From assembly GCA_018650845.1 (NCBI GenBank), contig JABIFF010000012.1:62001-126000 (forward strand): a stretch of DNA of 64,000 nt. The letters run 5' to 3'. This document shows positions 34,294 to 42,487 of the stretch, in pieces. Made by a program: the position numbers and the translations under genes. The notes under the pieces were generated by a model. The model was not told where the DNA came from. It ran no database searches and saw nothing but the letters and a program-made list of their open reading frames with translations. Source of the stretch: Chloroflexota bacterium (GTDB taxonomy: Bacteria > Chloroflexota > Dehalococcoidia > Lucifugimonadales > Lucifugimonadaceae). Position 1 is the first letter of the stretch. Every line of letters starts with the position of its first letter.

Positions 34294-35757
34294 CTACCCA
34301 ACGGCGCCTTCGAGTGAGACTTTCAACAGCTGACTCGCCTCGAGTGCAAACTCAAACGGCAGCTCCTTGATAACGTCTCGGCTCCAGCCGGTGATGATCA
34401 TGTGGTGCGCTTCTTCTTCAGAAAGCCCACGAGCCATCAGGTAGAACAGCTGGTCGTCACTGACCTTTGACGTCGAAGCTTCATGTTCGAGTCGAGCAGT
34501 GGGATTTCGAACCTCGATGTAAGGCACCGTGTGCGCACCGCATTCGTCACCAACTAGCAGCGAGTCACACTGCGTGTGGTTCACTGCGTTTTCGGCGCCT
34601 GGCATGATCTGCACTTGGCCCCGATACGTGTTGTTGCCCTTACCGGCAGAAATACCCTTCGACACGATGGTCGATTTGGTGTTCTTGCCGATGTGAATCA
34701 TCTTCGTACCGGTATCGGCCTGCTGATGATTATTTGCGAGTGCAACTGAGAAAAATTCGCCTACAGAGTTGTCACCCTTCAGGATCACACTTGGGTATTT
34801 CCAAGTGATCGCCGAGCCGGTTTCAACCTGAGTCCATGAAATCTTGGCGTTCTTGTCTGCACGACCTCGTTTGGTCACGAAGTTGTAAACACCACCCTCA
34901 CCCTCTTTAGTTCCGGGGAACCAGTTTTGGATGGTCGAGTATTTTATTTCCGCGTCGTCCAAAGCTACGAGTTCAACAGTAGCTGCGTGAAGTTGGCTGG
35001 TCTTGCGGAAAGGAGCGGTGCAACCTTCTAGGTACGAAACGTACGAGCCTTTATCGGCGACGATAAGTGTTCGTTCGAACTGGCCAGAGCCTTCCGTGTT
35101 GATTCGGAAGTAGGTCATTAGTTCAATCGGGCACTTCACTCCGGGCGGAATGTATGCGAACGAGCCATCACTGAACACTGCAGCGTTTAGAGCAGCGAAG
35201 AAATTGTCGGTATAAGGAACGATCGACCCCAGATACTTCTTGATCAGTTCAGGGTGCTTTTTTACCGCTTCGCTGAACGAACAGAAAATAATGCCCAGTT
35301 CGCCGAGCTGTTTTTCCATCGTGGTCGCAACGGATACCGAGTCGAATACCGCGTCGACTGCGACACCGGCTAGTGCGGCACGTTCTTGCAATGGAATACC
35401 GAGCTTTTCGAATGTCTCGAGCATTTCAGGGTCGACGTCGTCGAGGCTCTTAGGAGCTTCGTTAGTTCCTTTTGGAGCTGCGTAGTAGTAGATGTCCTGA
35501 TAATCGATGCCGGGGTAATCGATCATCGCCCAAGTTGGCTCGGCATCGTTCTTCTCAAGTTCAACCCAATGTGCGTACGCCTTCAAACGGTAATCGAGCA
35601 GCCATTCAGGTTCTTCTTTTTTAGCCGAAATAAGGCGAACAATGTCTTCGCTCAGCCCTTTAGGAGCAAGATCGGTCTCGACATCGGTTACGAATCCCCA
35701 CTTGTACTCTCCGCCTGAAAGGTCGGATTCGCGTGAAATCGTGTTCTGGTTAGTCAA
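34294..35757 (-). CDS. sufB: Fe-S cluster assembly scaffold SufB
   Basis: A 487-residue SufB, the scaffold subunit on which clusters are built. Typical segments: [15 protein letters not shown] near 50, [19 protein letters not shown] near 243, [26 protein letters not shown] near 272, and [37 protein letters not shown] near 400. First gene of sufBCDSU. It starts at TTG 35757, supported by GGAG seven bases upstream. An inverted repeat in its leader at 35819-35835 could be an operator. Confidence 0.95.
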   Translation of the reverse strand: MTNQNTISRESDLSGGEYKWGFVTDVETDLAPKGLSEDIVRLISAKKEEPEWLLDYRLKAYAHWVELEKNDAEPTWAMIDYPGIDYQDIYYYAAPKGTNEAPKSLDDVDPEMLETFEKLGIPLQERAALAGVAVDAVFDSVSVATTMEKQLGELGIIFCSFSEAVKKHPELIKKYLGSIVPYTDNFFAALNAAVFSDGSFAYIPPGVKCPIELMTYFRINTEGSGQFERTLIVADKGSYVSYLEGCTAPFRKTSQLHAATVELVALDDAEIKYSTIQNWFPGTKEGEGGVYNFVTKRGRADKNAKISWTQVETGSAITWKYPSVILKGDNSVGEFFSVALANNHQQADTGTKMIHIGKNTKSTIVSKGISAGKGNNTYRGQVQIMPGAENAVNHTQCDSLLVGDECGAHTVPYIEVRNPTARLEHEASTSKVSDDQLFYLMARGLSEEEAHHMIITGWSRDVIKELPFEFALEASQLLKVSLEGAVG

Positions 35758-36137
35758 TAAGTTGCTCCGTGGAGGTGTTCAGCCGGGTCTAATATCGTGG
35801 GAATACTGGTGAAATAACTTGAGTTTTGATCTCAAATACCCGTTTTTTCTATTCCTGACCCATTCGGTACGCAATTAGTTTAAAACCGACTACGTACAGC
35901 GTCAACGAATTTCGCAACTACAAACCGACATTGATGCACGTGCGAAGTGCTTGGCATTTACCTGCGAAAAAGCGTGTTTTTGCGAGTGAACCCAGAATTT
36001 CTACCAAACTACCGCTACGCGCCCTTAAACTAGACGCTTCGTGATTTGAACGCGAACTCGCATCGGCTAATGAACGTTGCGGCGCTATGAAGCAGCCTCG
36101 CTACTTAGCCACCCTCGTCAGGAAAGAGAAAAAACAC
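35758..36137. promoter_or_regulatory. divergent suf/gatB control region
   Basis: About 380 bases between sufB (leftward) and gatB (rightward). TTGAG (35819-35823), seven bases, CTCAA (35831-35835) form a short inverted repeat about 65 bases before sufB. AT-rich stretches flank it, but I cannot fix promoters with confidence. No RNA gene is visible. Purine-rich AGGAAAGAG at 36120-36128 is the gatB RBS. Confidence 0.35.
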
Positions 36138-37613
36138 GTGGAGTACGAAGCAGTAATTGGTCTCGAAACGCACGTCCAGCTAAAGACGCGCAGCAAAATG
36201 TTCGGCACATCCAGCGCCGAGTATCAGTCTGCCGAGCCAAACACGCTCGTCGATGCAGTCAGCATGGCGCTCCCCGGCACATTGCCAGTGGTAAACCAAA
36301 CTGCCGTCGAGTACGCAATGATGATCGGTATGGCGATCAACTGCAACATCGCTCGAATCACCAAGTTCGATCGCAAGAACTACACGTACCCCGATCTCAT
36401 GAAGGGCTACCAGATCACCCAGATGGACGAGCCGATTTGTTACGAAGGCTATGTCGATCTACCGATCGAAGATTCGATCCGAGTGCGTATTAACCGTGTC
36501 CACATGGAAGAAGATGTAGCTCGACTAATCCACGTTGAGGGACCTCAGGGCGGAACAGTTCATTCTCTAGTCGATATCAATCGCGCCGGTACTCCTCTTA
36601 TGGAAGTTGTGACTGAACCCGACATGCACACGTCGGAACAGGTCGAGGCTTACATCAACAATCTGCAGCACATCATTCGCTACCTCGGTGTTGGAACAGC
36701 CAACATGGAAGAAGGGTCGTTCCGCTGCGACGCCAACATCAGCGTTCGTGAGAAGGGTTCAACAGAACTTACGACGAAGGTGGAAGTGAAGAACATGAAC
36801 CGTGTTCGTGCGGTTGTTCGTGCCGTTGAATATGAAATTGAACGCCAGATTGCTTGCTACGAAAGCGGCGAACGAATCATTCAGGAAACCCGTGGTTGGG
36901 ATGATGGCAAGGGAGTTACAAACTCTCAGCGAAGCAAGGAAGAAGCGAACGACTACCGTTACTTCCCCGAACCAGATATCCCGCCGCTGATTATTAGTGA
37001 AGACTGGATTGAGAACACTCAGGCGAAGATGCCCGAGCTTCCTATTCCACGTAAGAACCGATTCCAAGAGGAGTGGGGACTCAGCGAATACGATGCCGAG
37101 CTGCTTACTGTTCTTCGTTCTACGGCCGACTATTTTGAAGAAGTTTGTAGCGGCAAGAAGGCTGAATCAGCCGAAGCCAAGCAGGCGTTTGCCAAAGCGA
37201 CTGCTAACTGGCTGAACGGTGAAATGGCACGGTTGATGAACGATGACGAAATCGTAAACATGGCCGATACCAAGGTTTCTCCTGCGGCACTGGCGACTCT
37301 TGTTGAGAAATTCCGCAAGCGCGAGTTGAACAACAATTCGGCGAAGCAAGTTTTCGAAATTATGTACAGCAAGGGCACCGCTCCCGAGACGATCATTGAA
37401 GATCTCGGACTTGGTGTTGTTTCTGGAGCCGACTCTCTCGGCCCTATCGTCGACGAAGTAATCGCCAATAACGAAAAAGCTGTGAACGATTATTTGGGCG
37501 GTAAAGAAGTCGCTTTGAAATCGCTTATGGGTCAGGTCATGAAGGCGACTCGTGGTCAGGCTGATCCTGTTCAGGCAACCGACATGATCAAAGACAAGCT
37601 AGCCTCACGCTAG
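36138..37613 (+). CDS. gatB: Asp/Glu-tRNA amidotransferase subunit B
   Basis: A 491-residue GatB. The N-terminal catalytic kinase-like domain has VIGLETHVQL, NTLVDAVSMALPGTLPVVN, FDRKNYTYPDLMKGYQITQMD, and MEEGSFRCDANISVR; the C-terminal YqeY-like helical domain includes ATANWLNGEMARLMND and LMGQVMKATRGQADP. With GatA and GatC it converts Glu-tRNA(Gln) and Asp-tRNA(Asn) to the amidated forms. gatA and gatC are not in the window. GTG 36138 is chosen as start: it gives the family's usual N-terminus and follows AGGAAAGAG by nine bases. An ATG at 36087 would add 17 atypical residues. Confidence 0.94.
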   Translation: MEYEAVIGLETHVQLKTRSKMFGTSSAEYQSAEPNTLVDAVSMALPGTLPVVNQTAVEYAMMIGMAINCNIARITKFDRKNYTYPDLMKGYQITQMDEPICYEGYVDLPIEDSIRVRINRVHMEEDVARLIHVEGPQGGTVHSLVDINRAGTPLMEVVTEPDMHTSEQVEAYINNLQHIIRYLGVGTANMEEGSFRCDANISVREKGSTELTTKVEVKNMNRVRAVVRAVEYEIERQIACYESGERIIQETRGWDDGKGVTNSQRSKEEANDYRYFPEPDIPPLIISEDWIENTQAKMPELPIPRKNRFQEEWGLSEYDAELLTVLRSTADYFEEVCSGKKAESAEAKQAFAKATANWLNGEMARLMNDDEIVNMADTKVSPAALATLVEKFRKRELNNNSAKQVFEIMYSKGTAPETIIEDLGLGVVSGADSLGPIVDEVIANNEKAVNDYLGGKEVALKSLMGQVMKATRGQADPVQATDMIKDKLASR

Positions 37614-37650
37614 TTTCCCTGAAACCAGCGTGGTCACCGGCTGACGATGG

Positions 37651-37731
37651 ATCCTGAAAATGAATTCAGGATGACAGTGTTGCGGTGTGTTGGGGTTTGC
37701 CTGGTCCGGTTCCCCTTCCTTCGGGAAGGGG
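37651..37731. repeat. palindrome plus G/C-rich hairpin, second copy of composite repeat
   Basis: ATCCTGAA (37651-37658), loop AATGAA, TTCAGGAT (37665-37672) and GAC form the palindrome. Forty bases later CCCCTTCC (37712-37719), TTCG and GGAAGGGG (37724-37731) form a perfect hairpin, followed by GGGTAGATTGCC. The order and spacing match the copy at 23500-23600. The rest of the 305-base gap between gatB and secG shows no gene. Confidence 0.6.
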
Positions 37732-37918
37732 CCAAGGGTTGGGTAGATTGCCTCGGCGACCAAGTGCGAATGCACGCCCGGAGCAATAACGCCCCCCCTT
37801 TACGCCTCGTAAAGTGTGGCGATACGGGCTTTATAGCCCTAACATAGATAGCTGTTCAACAATTGCGTCGCCAATCGACGTAAGAGAAAAGTTCCTCAGG
37901 AACTACCGAAGAAGATAA

Positions 37919-38134
37919 ATGGAAACCGTATTTAGTCTCATACTGATGGTCACAGCGCTAACGCTGATCGTCGTGCTCCTCCTCCAGGCCCGTGGCTCTG
38001 GATCATCCCTCTTCGGTGAAGCTTCCAGCACATTCCGATCACGTCGCGGTGTAGAACAGCTGTTGTTCCGCCTAACTATCGTGCTGGCATTCGTATTCGT
38101 TGGCGTGGCCATCGCAAACGTCCGCTTTAGCTAG
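37919..38134 (+). CDS. secG: preprotein translocase subunit SecG
   Basis: A 71-residue protein with two membrane helices, at about 4-22 and 48-68, joined by the conserved cytoplasmic loop LLLQARGSGSSLFGEASSTFRSRRGVE. The Q-x-R/G-x-G-S-x-x-x-F/G pattern is diagnostic. SecG is a small subunit of the SecYEG translocon that exports unfolded proteins. Length fits the family. It is a single gene followed by a strong terminator; GAAGA lies just upstream of the ATG. Confidence 0.93.
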   Translation: METVFSLILMVTALTLIVVLLLQARGSGSSLFGEASSTFRSRRGVEQLLFRLTIVLAFVFVGVAIANVRFS

Positions 38135-38167
38135 CAGACACCCCCTGCCCTAACAGGCACGAATTTC

Positions 38168-38196
38168 ACAGGCGCCATTTGAGCGCCTGTTTTTTT
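38168..38196 (+). terminator. rho-independent terminator after secG
   Basis: ACAGGCGC (38168-38175), loop CATTTGA, GCGCCTGT (38183-38190), then a run of T through 38196. Classic intrinsic terminator. Confidence 0.9.
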
Positions 38197-38245
38197 GTCA
38201 TTATTACAACCAGTCGACTACTGATTCGGTGTACCATCCACCGCC

Positions 38246-40834
38246 ATGCCCAACACTAACTCGTCTTCATTTATCGTCGAACTCGACACCCCCCAAGCGC
38301 TCGATTCTTCGATAGTCGGTAGCAAGGCAGCCTCTGTTGCAGATCTGATCAAACAGGGAGCAACTGTCCCCACTGGATTTGTTGTCCCGGCCGCACTGTT
38401 CACTGAATTTATTGCTCCTGTAGCAAGTGATATTTCAAAGATTCTTGAAACAGTCGATATCGAGATAGTTTCATCGGCATTCACGGCAGCTAATGCAGTA
38501 ACAAAATTGTTGAACGCTTCGACGACACCAACCGGGCTAACAGAAGCAATCGATGCACGAGTAGCGACTACTCCAACAGGGCTAGCCGTTAGGTCGTCTG
38601 CTACGGCAGAAGATCTCGAAGGAGCGTCGTTCGCAGGCATGTACGACACGTTCCTCGACTCAACTGACGCCACATCCGTTTTGAAGCGAGTGCGTGACGT
38701 GTGGGGTTCCTACTACACAGGTCGAGCGATCTCGTACCGACAGCGCCAAGGAATCCCGCACGAATCGGGTTCAATGGCGGTTCTAGTTATGGAACTCGTC
38801 AACGCTGAAGCCGGTGGAGTTTTATTCACTCGTGATCCTCGTGACGGCACCGATCAAATTCTCATTAACGCTGCCTTGGGGCTTGGTGAAGGAGTGGTAT
38901 CGGGCGAGGCTCAGGCCGATTCGTTCACTCTCAATTCTGAAACATTTGAAATAACGAACCGTAACGTCCTCGACAAAGAGGTGATGCTGGTTCGAGGATC
39001 TGCGGGATCGACTGACAAGGTTCCGGTTCCAGCCGAAAAACGAAGCACTCCTGCCCTATCCGATTCTCAATTGATTGCCACAGCAAAAGCGGCGGCAGAG
39101 ATTAAAGCTGCATCCGGTGATGATCGAGATATAGAGTTCGCCGTTGTCGGCGATACCGTTCACATTTTGCAGTCACGCCCTGTAACAACGGGAGCAAATC
39201 CCGAGACTGATTTTCCTGTTGAATGGGAAGACCATGAGGACCAATCACTTCACTGGAGACGAGGTTCAACAACTCCTTCACTCCCACTCGTAATCGCATA
39301 CGTCAAAATGTCTGGAATAGCCGAAAAACGCTCGGTAGATTTCACTGGCCAATACATGGGGCGATGGGATTTAAAAAAATGGGTTAATGGCTACATCTAC
39401 ACTGCTGAAACGCCCCGCGATAAGGAGGAAATTGAATCCGTAGGCTTCAAGCACCACCTGATGGGCCGTCGGCATCTGGAGAAAGGTTCCACGTACTTCT
39501 ATGATGTGGTCGAGCCACAACTGCTTAAGAACCTTGCAGATATCGAAGCAGATCGCCCAGTCGATAAAGCGCCAACAGCCGATCACATCGCCTATCTCAG
39601 ACGAGCGATGCAGCTCGCTGCAGATCACCAGTCCGATCTTCACTGGCGATGTTGGGCAGGGTTCAAAACTAAAGACGACCTATCGAAGCTATTTGCCGAG
39701 ATAACAGGTCAGCCCGAAGTTGAATCGTCAGATCTCATACTGGGAATCGATCACATGACGGCGCGCCTATCCGCCCGCATGATCAGCATGTCGAAACTCG
39801 TGAAGTCCGATAAGTGGCTAACCGAGATATTCGAATCCCGAAACTACGATGAAATATTTGCTCGTGGCAACGGTAGTCGACCTGCAGTCGCGAAGTTTCG
39901 ATCACGTTTCCGCGCCTTCATGAAAATATGGGGCCGACGCAACGGTATTGGCTACGGCACTGCTTGGAAACCAACCGATCCGTCGTGGAACATGCACCCA
40001 GAAATCCCTCTCGACTCGATCGGTTCTTACGTTCGTCAGGATATCGAGACGCAGGGCCGATCTCATGCCGAGCTCAAGGCTCGACGGGAAGCAGCCATCA
40101 AAGCTGTTCGACAAAAGATCGGTAGAAACACGAAGCTTCGTAAAAAGTTCGATTTCGAACTGTTCCGTGGAACTCACCACATCAAGATGATGGAGAACCA
40201 CAACTACCTCATCGAACAGTGCACGTTCGGAGAATACCGCGAGGCTATCAACCGTGCTGCGGTTTCACTCACCGATGGCGGATGGATCGACACACCCAAC
40301 GATATCTTCTACCTGCTGTTAGCTCAGCTTGAGAAAGCGGCGAGCAGCAACGACTACTCAGAACTCCGCTCACAGATTATCGATGCAAAAGAAACCTACT
40401 CTGAAAACTCGAAGTTAACTTCTCTCCCCTTCGTCGGTACAGAACTGCCTGAAGACGAAAAGGATGACGAAGAAAAGCCGCTACGGGGCATAAGCGAAGA
40501 TGGTCAAATGCTTCATGGCGAACCGTCTTCAGCAGGATCATTCACGGGGGTGGCGCGAGTGGTTATCACTCGAACTTCCACGCCGCCTGATGTTCGCAAG
40601 GGCGAAATTCTGGTCACTGAAAATACAGGACCCGACTGGGTGCCGGTATTCCCGTTGCTTGGCGGGTTAATTCTCGATGGTGGGGACAACTTCCAGCACG
40701 CTTCGCTGATTTGTCGAGAGTACGGAATTCCGTGCGTGATTCAAACCAAGGACGCCACAGCGAAAATAGCCAATGGTCAGATGGTTTCGCTTGATGGCAC
40801 TGCAGGGACAGTCACGCTAAACCCGATGGTTTAA
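38246..40834 (+). CDS. PEP-synthase/rifampin-phosphotransferase-like dikinase
   Basis: An 862-residue protein with the domain order of rifampin phosphotransferase. The N-terminal ATP-grasp PPDK domain (about 1-320) shows VGSKAASVADL, VRSSATAEDLEGASFAGMY, GGVLFTRDPRDG and HILQSRPVTT. A middle domain of about 430 residues (320-760) is not typical of PEP synthase. The C-terminal swivelling phosphohistidine domain (about 765-862) has GPDWVPVFPLLGGLILDGG and the catalytic His in FQHASLICREYGIP. The PEP/pyruvate TIM barrel of PEP synthase is absent. Such enzymes use ATP to phosphorylate a small molecule through a His intermediate; the substrate here is unknown and rifamycin is not implied. No RBS is seen before the ATG. 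Single gene. Confidence 0.82.
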   Translation: MPNTNSSSFIVELDTPQALDSSIVGSKAASVADLIKQGATVPTGFVVPAALFTEFIAPVASDISKILETVDIEIVSSAFTAANAVTKLLNASTTPTGLTEAIDARVATTPTGLAVRSSATAEDLEGASFAGMYDTFLDSTDATSVLKRVRDVWGSYYTGRAISYRQRQGIPHESGSMAVLVMELVNAEAGGVLFTRDPRDGTDQILINAALGLGEGVVSGEAQADSFTLNSETFEITNRNVLDKEVMLVRGSAGSTDKVPVPAEKRSTPALSDSQLIATAKAAAEIKAASGDDRDIEFAVVGDTVHILQSRPVTTGANPETDFPVEWEDHEDQSLHWRRGSTTPSLPLVIAYVKMSGIAEKRSVDFTGQYMGRWDLKKWVNGYIYTAETPRDKEEIESVGFKHHLMGRRHLEKGSTYFYDVVEPQLLKNLADIEADRPVDKAPTADHIAYLRRAMQLAADHQSDLHWRCWAGFKTKDDLSKLFAEITGQPEVESSDLILGIDHMTARLSARMISMSKLVKSDKWLTEIFESRNYDEIFARGNGSRPAVAKFRSRFRAFMKIWGRRNGIGYGTAWKPTDPSWNMHPEIPLDSIGSYVRQDIETQGRSHAELKARREAAIKAVRQKIGRNTKLRKKFDFELFRGTHHIKMMENHNYLIEQCTFGEYREAINRAAVSLTDGGWIDTPNDIFYLLLAQLEKAASSNDYSELRSQIIDAKETYSENSKLTSLPFVGTELPEDEKDDEEKPLRGISEDGQMLHGEPSSAGSFTGVARVVITRTSTPPDVRKGEILVTENTGPDWVPVFPLLGGLILDGGDNFQHASLICREYGIPCVIQTKDATAKIANGQMVSLDGTAGTVTLNPMV

Positions 40835-40850
40835 CGGGCATCGGATCGCT

Positions 40851-40977
40851 GTCATTCTGAACTAGATTCAGAATCAGTCGTCTAGGTATTTAAACTTTCG
40901 ACGCCAGTTCTAAACAGTCGCCACCGCAGGTCGATCTTCGCCATTTGAGAAAGATTCTGAATCAAGTTCAGAATGAC
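40851..40977. repeat. REPIN-like inverted pair of palindromic repeats
   Basis: The left end (40851-40875) reads GTCATTCTGAACTAGATTCA and on to GAATC; the right end (40953-40977) is its inverted copy with one mismatch. Each end is itself a palindrome (ATTCTGAA-loop-TTCAGAAT). About 77 bases lie between. Two palindromes in opposite orientation at this spacing is the REPIN layout. The remaining gap up to cysS at 41113 shows nothing further. Confidence 0.7.
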
Positions 40978-41112
40978 AAGGCTGAATCGTTCCGCTAGAT
41001 GGAATACCGAATCTCGCGCATCACCGCACCAGATCCCTCGGTCCCGCTGACTACACTCGGGACGTGAGAGCAGGCAAATGCCTACTGGCCAGCAAGCCCA
41101 ATTCTGCTCTAG

Positions 41113-42474
41113 CTAATTACGCGCCCAGGCCGTTTCGCCGCCGGTGTCGGAAATCGAAATTCCAGCAGCATCGAGCTGATCTCGAACAGCATCCGCATCG
41201 CCCCAGCGCTTCTCAGCACGGGCGTCCTTGCGTTGCTGCACGAGCGCATCAACTTCTGAATCGCTCAAGCCCTGAGTCTTCTTCGGAGGCGCTTCCAGCG
41301 TCATACCAAGCACACCGGACAGCTCTCGTACGACCGCTGCCGCTGCAGTCACGCTATTGCCATCAGAGCGAGTTCGGTTCATCTTCCTGCAAAGATCAAA
41401 AATCGCAGCTAACGCCTGAGGAGTGTTCAGGTCGTCGTCCATCGCCTCGGTAAACCGTCGCTTGAACGGTTCAGGATCTAGCGATTTCTCAGAAGCAACT
41501 GGTTCAGCCTCAACAGCCTGCCTTATACGCCGCATCGAACGTTCGGCATCGCCGATCAGCTTCTTATCTAGAAGCGGGTTCGTGCGGTAGTGACTCTGCA
41601 GAATCCAGAGTCGAATAGCGTCTGAAGAAAATTCTTCGAGTGCTGCATTCACATTGAAAGCGTTGCCAAGCGATTTGCTCATAGTCGCACCAGTCGTGCG
41701 CAGCAATCCGTTGTGCATCCACACGCCAGAGAACGGTGCTTTGCCAGAAGCCGATTCGCTTTGTGCGATTTCGTTTTCGTGATGCGGGAAGATCAGATCG
41801 AGGCCACCACCGTGAATATCGATCTGCTCACCCAAATGCTTGAACGCCATTGCTGAACACTCAATGTGCCAGCCGGGACGTCCCGGTCCCCAGGGGCTAT
41901 CCCAGTTCGGTTCGTCAGGTTTTACAGCTTTCCAAAGAGCGAAGTCGGCAGGGTCTTCCTTGCCGCCCTCTTCGTTGCGAGTGCCTTCGAGCATTTCGTC
42001 GATATTTTGGCCACTCAATTTGCCGTAATCGGACTTGCTTCGAACTCGGTAGTAAACCGAACCGTTGAGTTCATAGGCAGCTTTGGCGTCGATCAGTCGC
42101 TCGATAAGAGCGATGATTTCTGGCATGTCTTCAGTGGCACGAGGATGCACTGTGGCACGACGAACGTTGAGTCCATCAGCCGACTTGAAGAACGACTCGA
42201 TGTACTTTTCGGTAATCTCTTGCCACGGTGTTTCATCAGCGTTGGCGCGGTTGATGATCTTGTCGTCAACGTCGGTGAAATTCTGAACTTTTTTCACCTT
42301 GTAGCCACGAAATTCAAGATATCGGTCGAGCACATCGAACACGATGCTGCTCAGTGCATGCCCAAGGTGGGAATCGTCGTATACGGTCACACCGCAAACG
42401 TACATTTTGACTTCATCGCCGAGCGGCTTGAATTCTTCTTTGGTGCGTGTGAGCGAGTTATAGAGCTGAATCAT
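41113..42474 (-). CDS. cysS: cysteinyl-tRNA synthetase
   Basis: A 453-residue class I aminoacyl-tRNA synthetase. Motifs: MYVCGVTVYDDSHLGHA (zinc Cys and HIGH-like HLGH) near residue 24, RPGWHIECSAMA (second zinc Cys), GGGLDLIFPHHENEIAQSE (zinc His/Glu) and TMSKSLGN (KMSKS). It charges tRNA(Cys). ATG 42474 is chosen: the 22-residue upstream extension would overlap ispDF and is not family-like. It starts 13 bases after ispDF ends, so the two are probably cotranscribed. Confidence 0.95.
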   Translation of the reverse strand: MIQLYNSLTRTKEEFKPLGDEVKMYVCGVTVYDDSHLGHALSSIVFDVLDRYLEFRGYKVKKVQNFTDVDDKIINRANADETPWQEITEKYIESFFKSADGLNVRRATVHPRATEDMPEIIALIERLIDAKAAYELNGSVYYRVRSKSDYGKLSGQNIDEMLEGTRNEEGGKEDPADFALWKAVKPDEPNWDSPWGPGRPGWHIECSAMAFKHLGEQIDIHGGGLDLIFPHHENEIAQSESASGKAPFSGVWMHNGLLRTTGATMSKSLGNAFNVNAALEEFSSDAIRLWILQSHYRTNPLLDKKLIGDAERSMRRIRQAVEAEPVASEKSLDPEPFKRRFTEAMDDDLNTPQALAAIFDLCRKMNRTRSDGNSVTAAAAVVRELSGVLGMTLEAPPKKTQGLSDSEVDALVQQRKDARAEKRWGDADAVRDQLDAAGISISDTGGETAWARN

Positions 42475-42487
42475 GCGTTTCGAAAAA

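Noticed and set aside
35819-35835. HAIR-type HspR operator upstream of sufB
   Set aside because: The half-sites TTGAG and CTCAA are separated by seven bases rather than the nine implied by the HAIR consensus, and suf genes are not known HspR targets.
37614-37918. Possible tRNA or small RNA between gatB and secG
   Set aside because: The hairpins found belong to the repeat family; no cloverleaf, anticodon loop or T-loop consensus could be drawn.
38246-40834. Annotation as phosphoenolpyruvate synthase
   Set aside because: The C-terminal PEP/pyruvate TIM barrel is missing and the phosphohistidine domain is at the extreme C-terminus, as in rifampin phosphotransferase.
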